64,000 nucleotides of DNA, from positions 744,001-808,000 of the forward strand of contig CAOLHI010000149.1 of the NCBI GenBank assembly GCA_948474755.1, in the 5' to 3' direction. Positions within the stretch are counted from its first letter, which is position 1. Each line of letters opens with the position of its first letter. The notes beneath the pieces were generated by a model. It saw only the letters and a program-made list of their open reading frames with translations. It was not told where the DNA came from and ran no database searches. The stretch comes from Ctenosaura bakeri. Its lineage: Eukaryota; Chordata; Lepidosauria; Squamata; Iguanidae. The position numbers and the translations under genes are program-made. Positions 20,830 through 31,284 of the stretch are shown in pieces.

Positions 20830-21040
20830 GGAAGGAGGCATGCCAGGGTTCAAATCCCCACTCAGTCATAGAAACCTTGTGGGTGACCTGGTTAAAGTCC
20901 CATTCTCTCATCTTGAGGACGTCAATGGCAAATCCTCTTTTAAGAGATCTGTTTGTTTGTTTTTTAAAAAGCTTCCATGCTAGGTTTGTTTTAGAGTCAC
21001 CATAAGTCAGAAATTGGTTGGAATCCTTTTGGTGTTTATG
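20830..21040 (+). mobile_element. tRNA-derived SINE (Sauria-SINE type), long central block
   Basis: GGGTTCAAATCCCCACTCAG (B box), CATAGAAACCTTGTGGGTGACC, CAATGGCAAATCCTCTTTTAAG, TAGGTTTGTTTTAGAGTCACC and CATAAGTCAGAAATTGG. It retains the 'GGCAATGGCAAAYCTC' central block that most other copies here lack. The 5' tRNA-like end is damaged by the adjoining sequence and the A-rich tail is lost. Confidence 0.85.
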
Positions 21041-21360
21041 CATGGAGAAATTTCCTTATGAATGTGGTTGCATATTTTTACCTGATGAGCAACTTTGATA
21101 TTCAGGTCATAGTTGCATAAGAGGAGTTTCACATGCAATGCCATTGCACATGCAATTCCACTTTTATTGGCTAAAGAGTACCCATCTGTCCTTCCTGAAA
21201 TTGGCAGTAGTACTGCTTGGGTTCCAAGTCAGTTCCACAACACTGCCATTCAACACAAGTCTCTCCTAGCACAATCAATATGTAATTCCATGTGTAGAGA
21301 GTTAATGCCTTCACAACTCCAGTGTAGTATCGCTGCCATGGACTCTGTTTATTTTTATAC
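21041..21360. repeat. weak TGCA-rich sequence (family Z-like)
   Basis: CACATGCAATGCCATTGCACATGCAATTCC resembles the internal part of the TGCA-rich repeats at 51230-51640 and 62930-63180, but flanks match only loosely. Confidence 0.4.
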
Positions 21361-22155
21361 AATCATAGAATCATAGAGCTGGAAGAGACCACAAAAGCGA
21401 TTGAATCCATCTCTCTGACATGCAGAAATACACAATCAAAACATTCCAAAAGAGATTGCCATCCAACCTCTGTTTAAACACCTCCAAAGAAGGAGACTCC
21501 TCCACAATCTCAGGCAGCATATTCCAATGCTGAACTGCTCTTACTGTCTGGAAGTTTTTCCTAATGTTTTGGTGGAACCTCTTTTCTTGAAGTTTGAATC
21601 CATTGTTCCATGCCCTAGTCTTTGAAGCAGCAGAAAACAAGCTTGCTCCATTTTCCATATTCCATCTCTTCAAATATTTAAACATAATGTAACCTCTTAA
21701 ACTTCTCTTCTCCAGGCTAAACATACCCATGTTTTGAATTTGATCCTCTCCACTGAAGTATTAGCTACTCCTCCTAAAGTGTTGCATCTGCAAATTTGAT
21801 AAGAATGCCCTCTATCACATCATCCAAGTCATTGATCAAGATGTTGAATAGCACTGGAGAGAGAACTTTGTGGTACCTGACTAGCCATTCTCTCCAGGAT
21901 GAAGAGGAGCCATTGATATGCACCCTTTGGGTTCAGTCAGTCAACCAATAACAAATCCACCTAACAGTAGCATTCTTTACCCCACATTTTACTAGCTTGT
22001 TTGCAAGAATATCATGGGGAACCCTGTCAAAGGTCTTACTGAAGTCAAGATATGCTATATCTGCAGCATTCCCCTCATCTACCAAGATAATTCTATCAAA
22101 GAAAGAGATATGATTAGTTTGGCATGACTTGTTTTTGCAAAACTCATGTTGAAAT
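21361..22155 (-). mobile_element. CR1 LINE, internally deleted
   Basis: Minus-strand copy whose 3' end (AATCATAGAATCATAGAGCTGG on the plus strand) is at 21361 and whose 5' end is at 22155. On the minus strand it holds the palm region (..TATCTTGACTTCAGTAAGACC..CCCCATGATATTC), passes the active-site region near 21793 (AAATTTGCAGATG), then jumps at about 21735 from the GAGGATCAAATTCAAAACATGG block directly to GGTATGTTTAGCCTGGAGAAG, skipping roughly 400 bases present in the neighbouring plus-strand copy. Frames are broken. Confidence 0.9.
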
Positions 22156-22156
22156 T

Positions 22157-22190
22157 TGTCGTCATCATCATCATCATCATCATCATCAGT
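22157..22190. repeat. (TCA)n microsatellite between two CR1s
   Basis: GTCGTCATCATCATC.. about ten units, lying exactly between two CR1 copies that face each other with their 5' ends. Confidence 0.93.
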
Positions 22191-23505
22191 CAGCCTGATG
22201 TCAGTACCCAGAAAGATTCTAGATCAGATCATTAAACAGCCAGTGTGTAATTACTTAGAAAGCAATGTTGTGATCACTAAAAGTCACCATGGGTTTCTCA
22301 AAAACAAGTCATGCCAGACTAATCATCTCTTTTTATGATAAGAGGAAGGGATCGCTCTGGATGTAGCATATCTTGATTTCAGTAAGGCCTTTGACACAGT
22401 TCCCCATGACATTCTTGCAAAGAGGCTAGTAAAATGTGGGCTGGACAGTACTACTCTTAGGTGGATTTGTAGTTGGTTGACTGACTGAACTCAAAGGTTG
22501 CTCACCAATGGCTTCACTTCATCCTAGAGAGAAGTGACCAGTGTAGTGGGGTGCCATAGGGTTCTGTCCTGGGTCCAATGCTATTTAACATCTTCATCAA
22601 TCACTTGGATGAAGAAGTAGAGGGCACACTGAGCTAATTTGCAGATGACACCAAATTGAGAGAGGTTGCTAATATGCCAGAGGATAGGATCAAAATTCAA
22701 AATGATCTTAACAGATTGGAGAGCTGGGCTAACAAGATGAATTTCTACAGAGAGAAATGTAAGGTCCTACACTTAGGCAGAAAAAATGGAATGCACAAAT
22801 ATAGGATGGGGGACACATGGCTGGATAACAGTATATGTGAAAGGGATCTAAGAGTCTTGTTGGACCACAAGCTGAACCTGAGTCAGCAGTCTGATGTGGC
22901 AGCCGAGAAAGCCAACATGATTCTTGGTTGCATCAATAGGAGTATGGTGTCTAGATTGAGGGAGGTTATAGTGCCACTCTGCTTTGGTTAAACCTCATCT
23001 GAATACTGTGTCCAATTCTGGGCACCTCATATCAAGAACGATGTTGACAAGCAGGAACGTGTCCAGAGGAGGGCGACCAAAATGGTGAAGGGGCTGGAAG
23101 CCTTGCGCTATGAGGAGCAGCTTAGGGAGCTGGATATGTTTAGTATGCAGAAGAGAAGGTTAAGAGGAGATATGATAGCCATGATTCAATATTTGAAGGG
23201 ATGTCATGTTGAGGAGGAAGCGGGCTTGTTTTCCGCTGCTCCACAGACTAGGACAAGGAAGAATGAATTCAAGCTACAGGGAAGGATATTCCACCTAAAC
23301 CTTAGGAAGAACTTCCTGATGGTCAAAGCTGTTCAGCAATGGAATATGCTGCCTTAGAGTGTGGCGGAATCTCCTTTGGAGGTTTTTAAGCAGAGGCTGG
23401 ATGGCTATCTGTTGGGAGTGCTTTGTTGCATGTTCCTGCATGGCAAGGGGTTGGACTGAATGGCCCCTGTGTCTCTTCCAAGTCTCTAATTCTATGATCA
23501 CCACC
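22186..23505 (+). mobile_element. CR1 LINE, 1.3 kb 3' portion including the RT core
   Basis: Encodes the CR1 reverse transcriptase from the finger region (VPRKILDQII..CNYLESNVVITKSHHGFL) through the palm. The catalytic F-A-D-D is at 22638-22649, immediately preceded by an in-frame stop (TAA at 22635-22637). The frame then continues EDRIKIQNDLNRLESWANK.. to about 22990, is disrupted, and resumes with MVKGLEALRYEEQLREL.. (23082-23357), then the 3' UTR and a terminal TCTAATTCTATGATCACC. Several stops and frameshifts; inactive. Product of the intact family would be a target-primed reverse transcriptase. Confidence 0.94.
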
Positions 23506-24225
23506 ACCACCACTGTCCTGTGTGTTTGAACTGTAAGACACCTTGAGTGTCTCAGAAAGAGACATTGAAGCAACTTCAATAACAACATGACTTCTTCATA
23601 TATTGTCTGGACTCTTTCAGATTCTTTTCTGAACCCTAGTCTCTGATTTGTATGGCATATGCAGCTGGCCCCTCAAGGCAATAGCATGATTTGTATTCCC
23701 CAATGGTTAAACTGCTCGGAAGTACTCACGACGATGAGCATGGCTTCTCCCAGGAGGAATGTATCAAAGTTCTTTTGACTCATAGAGCTGAGTCAACCAT
23801 GGAGCTGAGTCAGGCATCTCTTAAGCATGCCACTCTCTCCCCCATTGAGATTCAAGGCCTTCTCAAACTGCCCTGTAAACATTCATGCTTAGCTTCAATC
23901 TATTGGCATTGAATTGCCATGATTCAGGCAAAGTTTGTCACTGACAACATGGCTCTATTCTCTGAAGGCAATTGTAAGTAATCATATCATTACTCCATTC
24001 TGCAAAATTGTACTCAGGTTGTGCTTTTGCTCCTTGAAAATTAGAGCTCTTTTCTGTACTGCAAAGGCTGAGCATTCTACTGTTCAGCCTTACTCAGCAA
24101 GAGTACAGATAATGAGATGACACAGAGCTGATCTTACTAGGTGGTTCCCTGCCTTCTTTATCTGAGATCCTGCTCTTCAAGAAATCTTTTCTTAATTGTG
24201 TGGGATTTGGAGGGACATTGGGCGC
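23506..24225. other. unique-looking sequence, no supported gene
   Basis: Starts with a short (CAC)n left from the CR1 end. Nothing else recognised; short open frames at 23691-24120 have no known content. Confidence 0.4.
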
Positions 24226-24261
24226 ATACCCTCCAATATTTCACAGGTAAAAATAGGGATG

Positions 24262-25196
24262 TAGAGTCGAAGGCTTTCATAGCCAGAATCTATTGGTTCT
24301 TGTGGGGTTTTGAGGCTTTGAGACCATGTTCTGGTTGTATTTTCTCCTAACATTTTGCCTGCGTCTGTGGCTGGCATCTTCAGAGGAATGGTGAATTGGA
24401 AGTGGAATGGAGAAGATATATGCCAGTCTCCTCCTCCAGAGGGGAGGGAGCAATTAGCATAATAGTCCTATTGTGTGTATTGAATACTTGTTCCTAGAGG
24501 GAGACTTCCTGAGCCCAGGTGGGGCTTGTTAGGGCTCTTTAGTATCTTTTGTGTTTTGATTTTGGTGTTTTTCAATACTGGCAGCCAAATTTTGTTGACC
24601 TTTTGAGTCTCCTCTTTCCTGTTAAAATTATCCAAGTGTTTGTGGATTTCAATGGCCTTTCTGCGTAGCCTGACCTGGTAGTTATTAGAACGGTCCAGAA
24701 TTTCTGTGCTTTCAAATAACATTCTGTGTCTGGGTTGGTTTATAGTGTGTTCTGCTACTGCTGACTTTTCTGGCTGGATCAGCCTGCAGTATCTTTCATG
24801 TTCTTTGATACGTGTTTGGATGCTGCATTTTGTGGTCCCTATGTAGACCTGACCACAGCTGCATGGTATGCGGTAAACTCCTGCAGAAGTTAGGGGATCC
24901 CTCTTGTCCTTTGCTGAGCGAAGCATTTGCTGAATTTTCCTGGTTGGTCTGTAAATTGTTCGGAGGTTATGTTTCTTCATAAGTCTCCCTATTCCGTCAG
25001 TGACTCCTTTGATATATGGTAAAAACACATTCCCTTCAGGTGTCTGCTTATCCTTACTCCTGTGGCTTTTTCGGGGTCTTGAGGCCCTTCTGATATCTGA
25101 GCTGGAGTACCCATTGGCCTGTAGAGCCCAGTTTAAATGATTCAGTTCCTCATTCAAGAGGTGAGGTTCACAAATTCACAAAAAAGAATTTGAACC
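24262..25196 (-). mobile_element. Penelope-like element, 5'-truncated, TSD AAAAATAGGGATG
   Basis: A minus-strand Penelope-like retroelement (PLE). The 13-bp duplication AAAAATAGGGATG flanks it at 24249-24261 and 25197-25209. The 3' terminus (GTCGAAGGCTTTCATAGCC, on the plus strand at about 24267) and the following TTTTGAGGCTTTGAGACC and CATTTTGCCTGCGTCTGTGG..GGCATCTTCAGAGG are the terminal region also seen at 36853. The coding part is at 24468-25157. The reverse transcriptase domain has been lost by 5' truncation. It was inserted into a family X-like sequence (CATACCCTCCAATATTTCACAGGT at 24226). Confidence 0.9.
24468..25157 (-). CDS. Penelope-like element ORF, C-terminal part with GIY-YIG endonuclease
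   Basis: An uninterrupted frame of 229 codons giving the C-terminal part of a PLE protein. Residues 56-80 (..RLMKKHNLRTIYRPTRKIQQML..) are the conserved linker between reverse transcriptase and endonuclease. The GIY-YIG nuclease follows: G93-V-Y95 as the GIY motif, V104-Y-I-G107 as YIG, the catalytic-type Arg116 in QTRIKEH, and Glu136-His137 in SAVAEH. Cys99 and Cys101 before YIG, with His137, fit the extra Cys/His metal-binding signature known in PLE endonucleases. In the family this domain nicks target DNA. The first Met is simply the first in the remaining frame; the natural N-terminus is missing, and the last part after about residue 175 is basic and unstructured-looking. Not a host gene. 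Confidence 0.88.
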   Translation of the reverse strand: MNEELNHLNWALQANGYSSSDIRRASRPRKSHRSKDKQTPEGNVFLPYIKGVTDGIGRLMKKHNLRTIYRPTRKIQQMLRSAKDKRDPLTSAGVYRIPCSCGQVYIGTTKCSIQTRIKEHERYCRLIQPEKSAVAEHTINQPRHRMLFESTEILDRSNNYQVRLRRKAIEIHKHLDNFNRKEETQKVNKIWLPVLKNTKIKTQKILKSPNKPHLGSGSLPLGTSIQYTQ

Positions 25197-25285
25197 AAAA
25201 ATAGGGATGTTCTTGAGTTCCGTACACACTCTTGTATAATACATCATGTAGAATTGTTCTAAGTGAACCTTACCAATCACAGTAT
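25197..25285 (+). repeat. direct repeat, left copy (89 bp)
   Basis: From AAAAATAGGGATGTTCTTG to CAATCACAGTAT; repeated at 25572-25645 with a 15-base length difference (ACTCTTGTATAATAC present only here) and a few substitutions. The two copies bracket a PLE fragment. Confidence 0.88.
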
Positions 25286-25571
25286 TGAAAAACACCAAAA
25301 TCAAAACACAAGAAAATACTAATGAGCCCTAATGAGCCCCACCTGGGCTCAGGAAGTCTCCCTCCAGGAACTAGTATTCAATATACACAATAGGACTATT
25401 ATGCTAATTGATCCTTCCCCTCTGGAGGAGGAGACTGGCATATGTCTTCTCCACTTCACTCTACTTCTAATTCACCATTCCTCTGAAGATGCCAGCCACC
25501 GATGTAGGCAAAACATCAGGAGAAAATACAACCATAACACGGTCTCAAAGCCCGAAAAACCCACAAGAACC
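25286..25571 (+). mobile_element. Penelope-like element 3' fragment, opposite orientation
   Basis: The reverse complement of about 24290-24565 with roughly the same text: GAAAAACACCAAAATCAAAAC, CACCTGGGCTCAGGAAGTC, CAATATACACAATAGGAC, CTCTGGAGGAGGAGACTGGC, CTCTGAAGATGCCAGCCACC and CGGTCTCAAAGCCCGAAAAACC. It ends at CACAAGAACC, about 30 bases short of the terminus in the first copy. It is flanked by 74-89-bp direct repeats. Confidence 0.88.
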
Positions 25572-25645
25572 AAAAATAGGGATATTCTTGAGTTCTGTAC
25601 ACATCATGTAGAATTGTTCCAAGTGAACCTTATCAATCACAGTAT
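25572..25645 (+). repeat. direct repeat, right copy (74 bp)
   Basis: AAAAATAGGGATATTCTTG to CAATCACAGTAT; matches 25197-25285. Confidence 0.88.
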
Positions 25646-26354
25646 GTGAAATGGCAGGCTGTATGTTATGTGACACTATTGCCTTCATGCAGTCTCCAGC
25701 CCTGTGCAGTAGAGATGCTCTTCTCCCCAACTGAGGTTGTAAGTCATACAAATAACATGCTAGCATCTGCAAAAGACAAACAAGAGGATATCCTTGAGAA
25801 CCTCTTTCTTTCTGGAACAAGCATGCATTCTCTGGTTATGAGAGAAGGGTCCCATAGTGTACATAGTTGTTCCCAGTACATGTTTTGCATAGAAGAGATC
25901 CCAGACTGAATCTATAGCCTGTCTGCTTAATGGAAGGGTGGACAATATAAAAGCAAAATACAGTCCTTCCCCAGGGTCACTGGTACAGGGATAATGCAGA
26001 TTTAGATAGACCTACTGTCTGATCCATATATTCATATGTAAGTCCATTCTTGTATTTCAAGCTATTGGATTAGGTTGCCTTCAATACAACCAGAGTCTTC
26101 TCAAACTCTACAACCTGGAGGAGAGTTCTTCTGGAGTACTTAAGGCAGTACCTTGATGTCTAGCTTCTGCAGCCACACAGTTTCTCAAAAATCTATTTTA
26201 TAATTGGTAATCAACCAGCAGTGGCCTTCAGTGCTAGCTGGAGCAGTCACTGTAATGTGGCATTAACCTTATTATGCAAACAGATGCCTTTGGACACAAG
26301 CCATAACTCTAACATAATGTTCAAAGTCATTTGGGACATTATAAGCATACTAGA
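25646..26354. other. unique-looking sequence, no supported gene
   Basis: Nothing recognised on either strand. Confidence 0.4.
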
Positions 26355-26356
26355 TA

Positions 26357-26447
26357 TACTGTATTTGCTGGTGTATAAGATGCACCCCATTTTCAAACAG
26401 TCTTTTTCAGGGAAAAAAGTGAGTCTTATACACAAGCAAATAGGGTA
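26357..26447. mobile_element. short palindromic MITE (about 90 bp)
   Basis: Left arm TACTGTATTTGCTGGTGTATAAG and right arm CTTATACACAAGCAAATAGGGTA are inverted repeats, with TTTTCAAACAGTCTTTTTCAGGG between. This is a known type of small vertebrate MITE; ends beginning TA suggest a TA target. Confidence 0.7.
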
Positions 26448-26599
26448 AATGGAGAGAGACGCAGTCATACGTAGGTCATGGTAGAAAAACCATGACCTGA
26501 TAAATGAGACAAAGTGTCTACAGAGTGGTATTATGGGGTGGTGAATGCACTCTGGGGTTTAGCCCAAATTTAAAGGAGCAAGACAAGATGATGAACCAA

Positions 26600-26700
26600 A
26601 AGGTTCAACATGTTGGGTAACTCCTTTAATATCTGGATTAAAACAGAGCAGATCTGCCATATCACTGCCATTGGATCTGCCAGCTACCAGAGGTCATTAC
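26600..26700. repeat. fragment of palindromic hAT-like repeat
   Basis: GGTTCAACATGTTGGGTAACTCCTTTAATATCTGGATTAAAAC then CCATATCACTGCCATTGG fits the right arm of the repeat at 63567-63764. Diverged. Confidence 0.45.
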
Positions 26701-26972
26701 ACATAAGACATATTGTGGATGGGAAAGGTGGCCCCCAAACTGACCTGCATGCTTGCTTCTGTGTATAATGAGTGGTTGTAGCAGATGGGGGATCTCACAT
26801 TCATGATTAGGGTTGCCAAATTTAGGATTATCCCAAGTCTTGAAGTTCCTGGGCCAAAACTTGAGATCAAGGGATATGCCCTGGTGATATCATTAAGTAT
26901 TGCATTTAAACACAGAGACACATAGAGACACACACACAGAGAGAAGGTGAAAGGGAGAGGGAGAGTGCATAC

Positions 26973-27195
26973 AGTGGCCCTTGGTATTTGCTAGGGTTTA
27001 GTTCGAGAACACCCCATGTATACCAAAACTCATGGATGCTTAGGTCCCATTATCTATAGTGGTGTGGTAAAATGGCATCCCTTATATAAAATGGCAAAAG
27101 CAAAAGTTTCTTTTTGGATTTTTTTATAAAAATATTTTCAAGCCAGTTTGATTGAATCTATGGATACAGAATCTGTGGATACGGAGGTCTAACTG
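26973..27195. mobile_element. Tigger/pogo-like MITE
   Basis: Left CAGTGGCCCTTGGTATTTGC..GAACACCCC.. then CCAAAACTCATGGATGCTTAGG; TTATATAAAATGGC in the middle; right GGATACAGAATCTGTGGATACGG ending AACTG. The order (GGCCCT end, 'ATACCAAAA-TCATGGATGCT', 'TTATATAAAATGGC', 'ATCTGTGGATACGGAGG') is that of Tigger-type elements known in amniotes. 5' flank ends in TA as expected; the 3' flank does not, perhaps through mutation. Confidence 0.65.
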
Positions 27196-28843
27196 ACTTA
27201 TCCTTTCAGGAAATTAAGACAGAAATCTTTAGCTAAGGGAGCTGTTCCTCCATCAAGGTGAGATGAGCAGTTTTTCCTTCTCATTTAGCTAGTGAGATGG
27301 GATAAGAGACATTCAATCTAGCTGTTTGCTTCTAGGCAGAAAACGGAAGCAGAACTGTCTGGAGGGTGAGTGCTGACACTATAGCAACTGGAAATGAAGG
27401 AGGAAGCTAAGTAAAGACCCAGACCTCCTGGAGAGTCTTCACAAGTTACAGCAACAGATCAGTTAAAGCCTGGAAAACTCTAGCGAGCTGCTGCTCTTTA
27501 GCTGATCTGGGTATTTTCACAGCCCTTTCCCTTTGCCCAGAGTTAAGGTCACCAAAATTGGAGAATTTGTACATTTACCTCCTACCTTGACATGACCCAC
27601 AGAAATTAGAGACTCAGGGCTGAGAGTTCTAAGTCTGAGAGACCTGTAGGCTAAAAGACTTCTAATGGATCCCCTTCTCTGAAGGCAGCTAGCATCCTCC
27701 TGAGCAATGCTTATATGTAAAACTAGTAGGCATGGCATAGTTGTTTTTTAATTTCTCACAGTGCTCTGGCCCTTAAACCCTTATGAAATGATCTATGCTC
27801 CTCAACATGCCAGTAGATGGAAGTAGCTGATTTTTCTTGTCTCTCAGGGATGCCCTTTTGCTGAAATTCCAGGCCAGCTTCAAAAGAAGAGCCTAATTAA
27901 CTCTGTTCTGAGAGGTCTACTGTCCGCATTGCATGCCTGCTAATGTCAATGGCAGTTATACTCCAGAAGGTGACTAGAATGAAGAATAGAGAAGAGGAGA
28001 AAGACAGAGGCAGAAAATGGAGGATGGTAGGATGGAGGCAAGAGTAGACCCTTTTCCTGGCATGCTAACTTTCCACATACAAGATATCCCTCCTCCCATG
28101 GAGTAATTATTCCAATATGCAGCCCTGCATTTACTTTCTTCAGTGGTATAAATTGCTGGAGTACCACAGTATAATATATTGAATAAAGTGTTGGTCTGGG
28201 GAGCCCGTGAGATGTTGCATCTGCAGTGTGGGGGAACTCTTTGCCAGGGGTTCAGAACATAGCACAACAGCCACCTATAGAACTACTGCCACATGGATGG
28301 CATCAATTGCATAGGTTGTTACTAATGTTTAAACTCAGTGAGATTTCCTTCCTCCACACAGAGACTGATCAGACTGGAACAGTAAAATAGGTGCTGACAC
28401 TCTGAAAGTCTATGCTCATTTCAGCTCTCCAGAGCACAAGTTACATGTTAGGCAGTGGAATGCCTAGTGGGATTATATTGCCGGAGTTACTTAATATGGA
28501 AGTTAAGGTACCATGAGAACAGCCCATCAGTGCCCAAGTATTTTTTGAGGAAGAAGGAGGAGATTTGTCATCCATGTTTCCTTGCTTTTCTGTGAATACC
28601 TCCAACCATAACTATTTTTATTTGAACCAAGGGTTTTTTTCCTTCTTGGGAGGGCCCTGAGGCAGGAAGCACTATGGGTCCTCTGGAAAAATGAATGTCC
28701 TATCGCTTCCTGCAACTTCATCTTTAGTAGGGGTGGGGATGACCCCATCAGATGTTTTATACTTAAACTCCAAAAACTTCCTTCCAACATGGCTAACAGG
28801 AAATATTGGAGAGAGTTTCCAAAGTACCTAAGGAACTAATATT
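27196..28843. other. unique-looking sequence, no supported gene
   Basis: 1.6 kb without a repeat that I can match. Short minus-strand frames (27517-27738, 27946-28267, 28527-28790) have no recognisable domains and no exon-like context. Confidence 0.4.
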
Positions 28844-28996
28844 GTCCATTTCTGCACTAGACTATTACAGTGCTATTATTCCACTTTCAACATCCTATGG
28901 AATTCTGGGGTCCCTCCCTAAACTGCAAACCTCAGGATTCCATAGGATGTTGAAAGTGAAATAATAGCACTGTAACAGTCTAGTGAGGAAATGGCC
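28844..28996. mobile_element. short palindromic MITE (Harbinger-like), TSD ATT
   Basis: 153 bp, ends GTCCATTTCTGCACTAGACT and AGTCTAGTGAGGAAATGGCC, flanked by ATT at 28841-28843 and 28997-28999. Arms TATTATTCCACTTTCAACATCC / GGATGTTGAAAGTGAAATAATA. Confidence 0.88.
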
Positions 28997-29659
28997 ATTC
29001 TCCACTTTGAACTAAAGCAAGGATAGGGAATGTGCATTGCTCTAGATTAGATTCAGAACTAGGAAGTGGGATATGGGAGATACATACATATGCACATACA
29101 GAGAGAGAAAATGATAGAATGTGAGTGTGTGTCTCTAAAAAGGATAGATCCTGCATGCTAGAAGATGTCACTCATAAGAAAGTTCCTCACAATATGTTGG
29201 CGTGCTATTCAAAGTTTTCACTCAAGAAACACAATAGAAGATTAAGTGTGTTCCATGAAGAATCAGTCTTACTTGCGGGGGAGCACATTAGAAAACTACA
29301 ATCTTCTCCTCTTAATTGACACTCTTCATTATCAATCTGGGTTAAAGGTATGAATTTCAGACTTCAGACTTGGAGAAGGTGCAAGGCTGGCAGTAGCTAC
29401 AAATAGCAGCCATAATAAAAAGGTTGCCTTCCCCTTCCACAAAAGCACAGCATCCAACATTCTTTTCTGTGTGGGAAATAACATGGAAACCTGTCATCAG
29501 CTATAAATGTACAGAGTCTAGGATCACCATGTAACAAAAGAAAAAAAAAATACTGAATTTGCCCAAAAAAAGTAGAAAAAAGAGAGAAGAAAAAAAGAAA
29601 CAGCAACAACAATAACAGTGACAGCAGCTGGGGCTTTATCTTGTGAGCTTTGAATTAAA
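28997..29659. other. no supported feature
   Basis: AT-rich with A-rich runs at 29535-29600. No coding frame or repeat copy recognised. Confidence 0.4.
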
Positions 29660-29727
29660 GTGTGTGTGTGTGTGTGTGTGTAAGTAGGGGAAGGGTTCCA
29701 TTATCTCACACACACACACACACACAA
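29660..29727. repeat. (GT)n and (CA)n microsatellites in inverted arrangement
   Basis: (GT)n at 29660-29682 and (CA)n at 29707-29727, separated by about 24 bases. The two tracts are complementary and could pair as a hairpin. Confidence 0.92.
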
Positions 29728-31092
29728 TCAAACATATAGAGACTCAACAACTATTGTATCATACGAAACTACACACACATACACACACATTAACCACAAA
29801 CACATGAGTGCTGGAATGGAAGAGAATGGGAACCCAGGACATGAAGAATGGTTGGTGCTGACAGATCTGTGTGCTGAAAAAGCATCAGCAACTTGCAGTG
29901 CATAATTAAGCAGAAGACAAATGAAAACATAGATGGCTGTTGCTAACTAAAGAGTGATGAATGGCTGATGTTGACTCAGGCCCAAGCACTGTCTATTGCC
30001 CAATGATGCTGATGCATTTGTAGCACTTGTTTTACCCAATGTCATCAACTTAACTGATTACACGAGAAGCTGAACAGAAGTGGAAACCATGGCGTGCTGT
30101 GCTGGCATGCAGGTTGATAAATCTCCATAGAAAGAAGACACATGGAATGAAGGGAAGGTCTAGAAGACCTCCTCAATATCTTTACCTTTGATGCAACACT
30201 ATCTCACAAGGAATGGGAGGCGTATAAAGACCATCCAAGTGCATGGCAATCTCTATCCATCCACAGCTCCCCGAATACTAGTTAAGTCTCTGGAGAACAG
30301 AAGCTAAAAATACACAGTCATCCAAGTATGGATAAATAGAAATACTCATGTTCAATAAGGTTGAAAGTCAGTGTTCCTAGACAGTTTACCTCTTGCTCTA
30401 TTTGTCACAGAAAGTATCTATGGAACATTACTGAAATTAAAGATTTTCTCCTCCTCCTCCTTAAGCTCCCCACCAGCTTTCATTCCTTCTCAGAATGGAA
30501 TTGAATAGACTTAGTGTGGCCAGGCTTCAATGAACAACAGCAAACGCTTAAGCCAACAAAGAAAAAAACATATTGAAATCAATAAGAAATAACCAGGATT
30601 GTCTTGCTATTGTCAGCCTTTTTCCCCTCTGTAAACCAGATTCCAATCAGGGGGAAAAATGGAGTGGTGGAGGAAGGGGTCTGACAAAGTTAGACACATT
30701 CAGTTTTGTGGGTTTTCCCCTACTTTTTTTTAAAAAAAGACTCTCTAGTTCTTTCCGTTTAATTAATGAAAAAAAATCTGTAGGTTTTGGGTTTGTTTGT
30801 TTGTTTTTAAACCAAGACATAGCATTAAAGGAAAGCTGGCGAGCCTGGATAGAGACAGCCAGTCTCAGCTCATGGAATGTTCTGAGGGGGTGATATTAGG
30901 GGACAAATATGAAAACCAGAGCCCTGTCTATTAACCTGCCAGATAGGACAGTTAGAAATAGAGTTAGGGCCAATTAGGACGAGACGAACTTATAAGATCA
31001 AATGCAGATTGTTCAGGGAGAAGTCTTCTTTGTTTGAGACTAAGTGTACTGTGTGTGTGGAAGTAGCATAAGACTAGATATTTTGTTTTTGT
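29728..31092. other. unique-looking sequence, no supported gene
   Basis: Some ACACACAT text at 29760-29800, otherwise no repeat. The open frame 30573-30893 has no recognisable content. Confidence 0.4.
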
Positions 31093-31284
31093 TTTTGTTG
31101 TGTGCCTTCAAGTTATTTCTGACTTACAGTGACTCTAAGGCAAAACTATCACAGGATTTCCTAAAGCCTGAGAGTGTGTGGAATGCCCAAGGTCACCCAA
31201 TTGGTTTTCATGGCTAAACAGGGAATCCAACCCTAGTCTCCAGGGTGATAGTCCAATGCTCAAACCACAACACTATACTGGTTT
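31093..31284 (-). mobile_element. tRNA-derived SINE (Sauria-SINE type)
   Basis: TTTTTGTTGTGTGCCTTCAAG, TATTTCTGACTTACAGTGACTC, GGTCACCCAATTGG, GGAATCCAACCCTAGTCTCC (B box) and CAAACCACAACACTATACTGG (5' end), all on the plus strand for a minus-strand SINE. Confidence 0.9.

Noticed and set aside
24468..25157. A domesticated host GIY-YIG gene
   Set aside because: It is flanked by PLE terminal sequence and a 13-bp insertion duplication, and lacks the natural N-terminus; it is part of a truncated retroelement.
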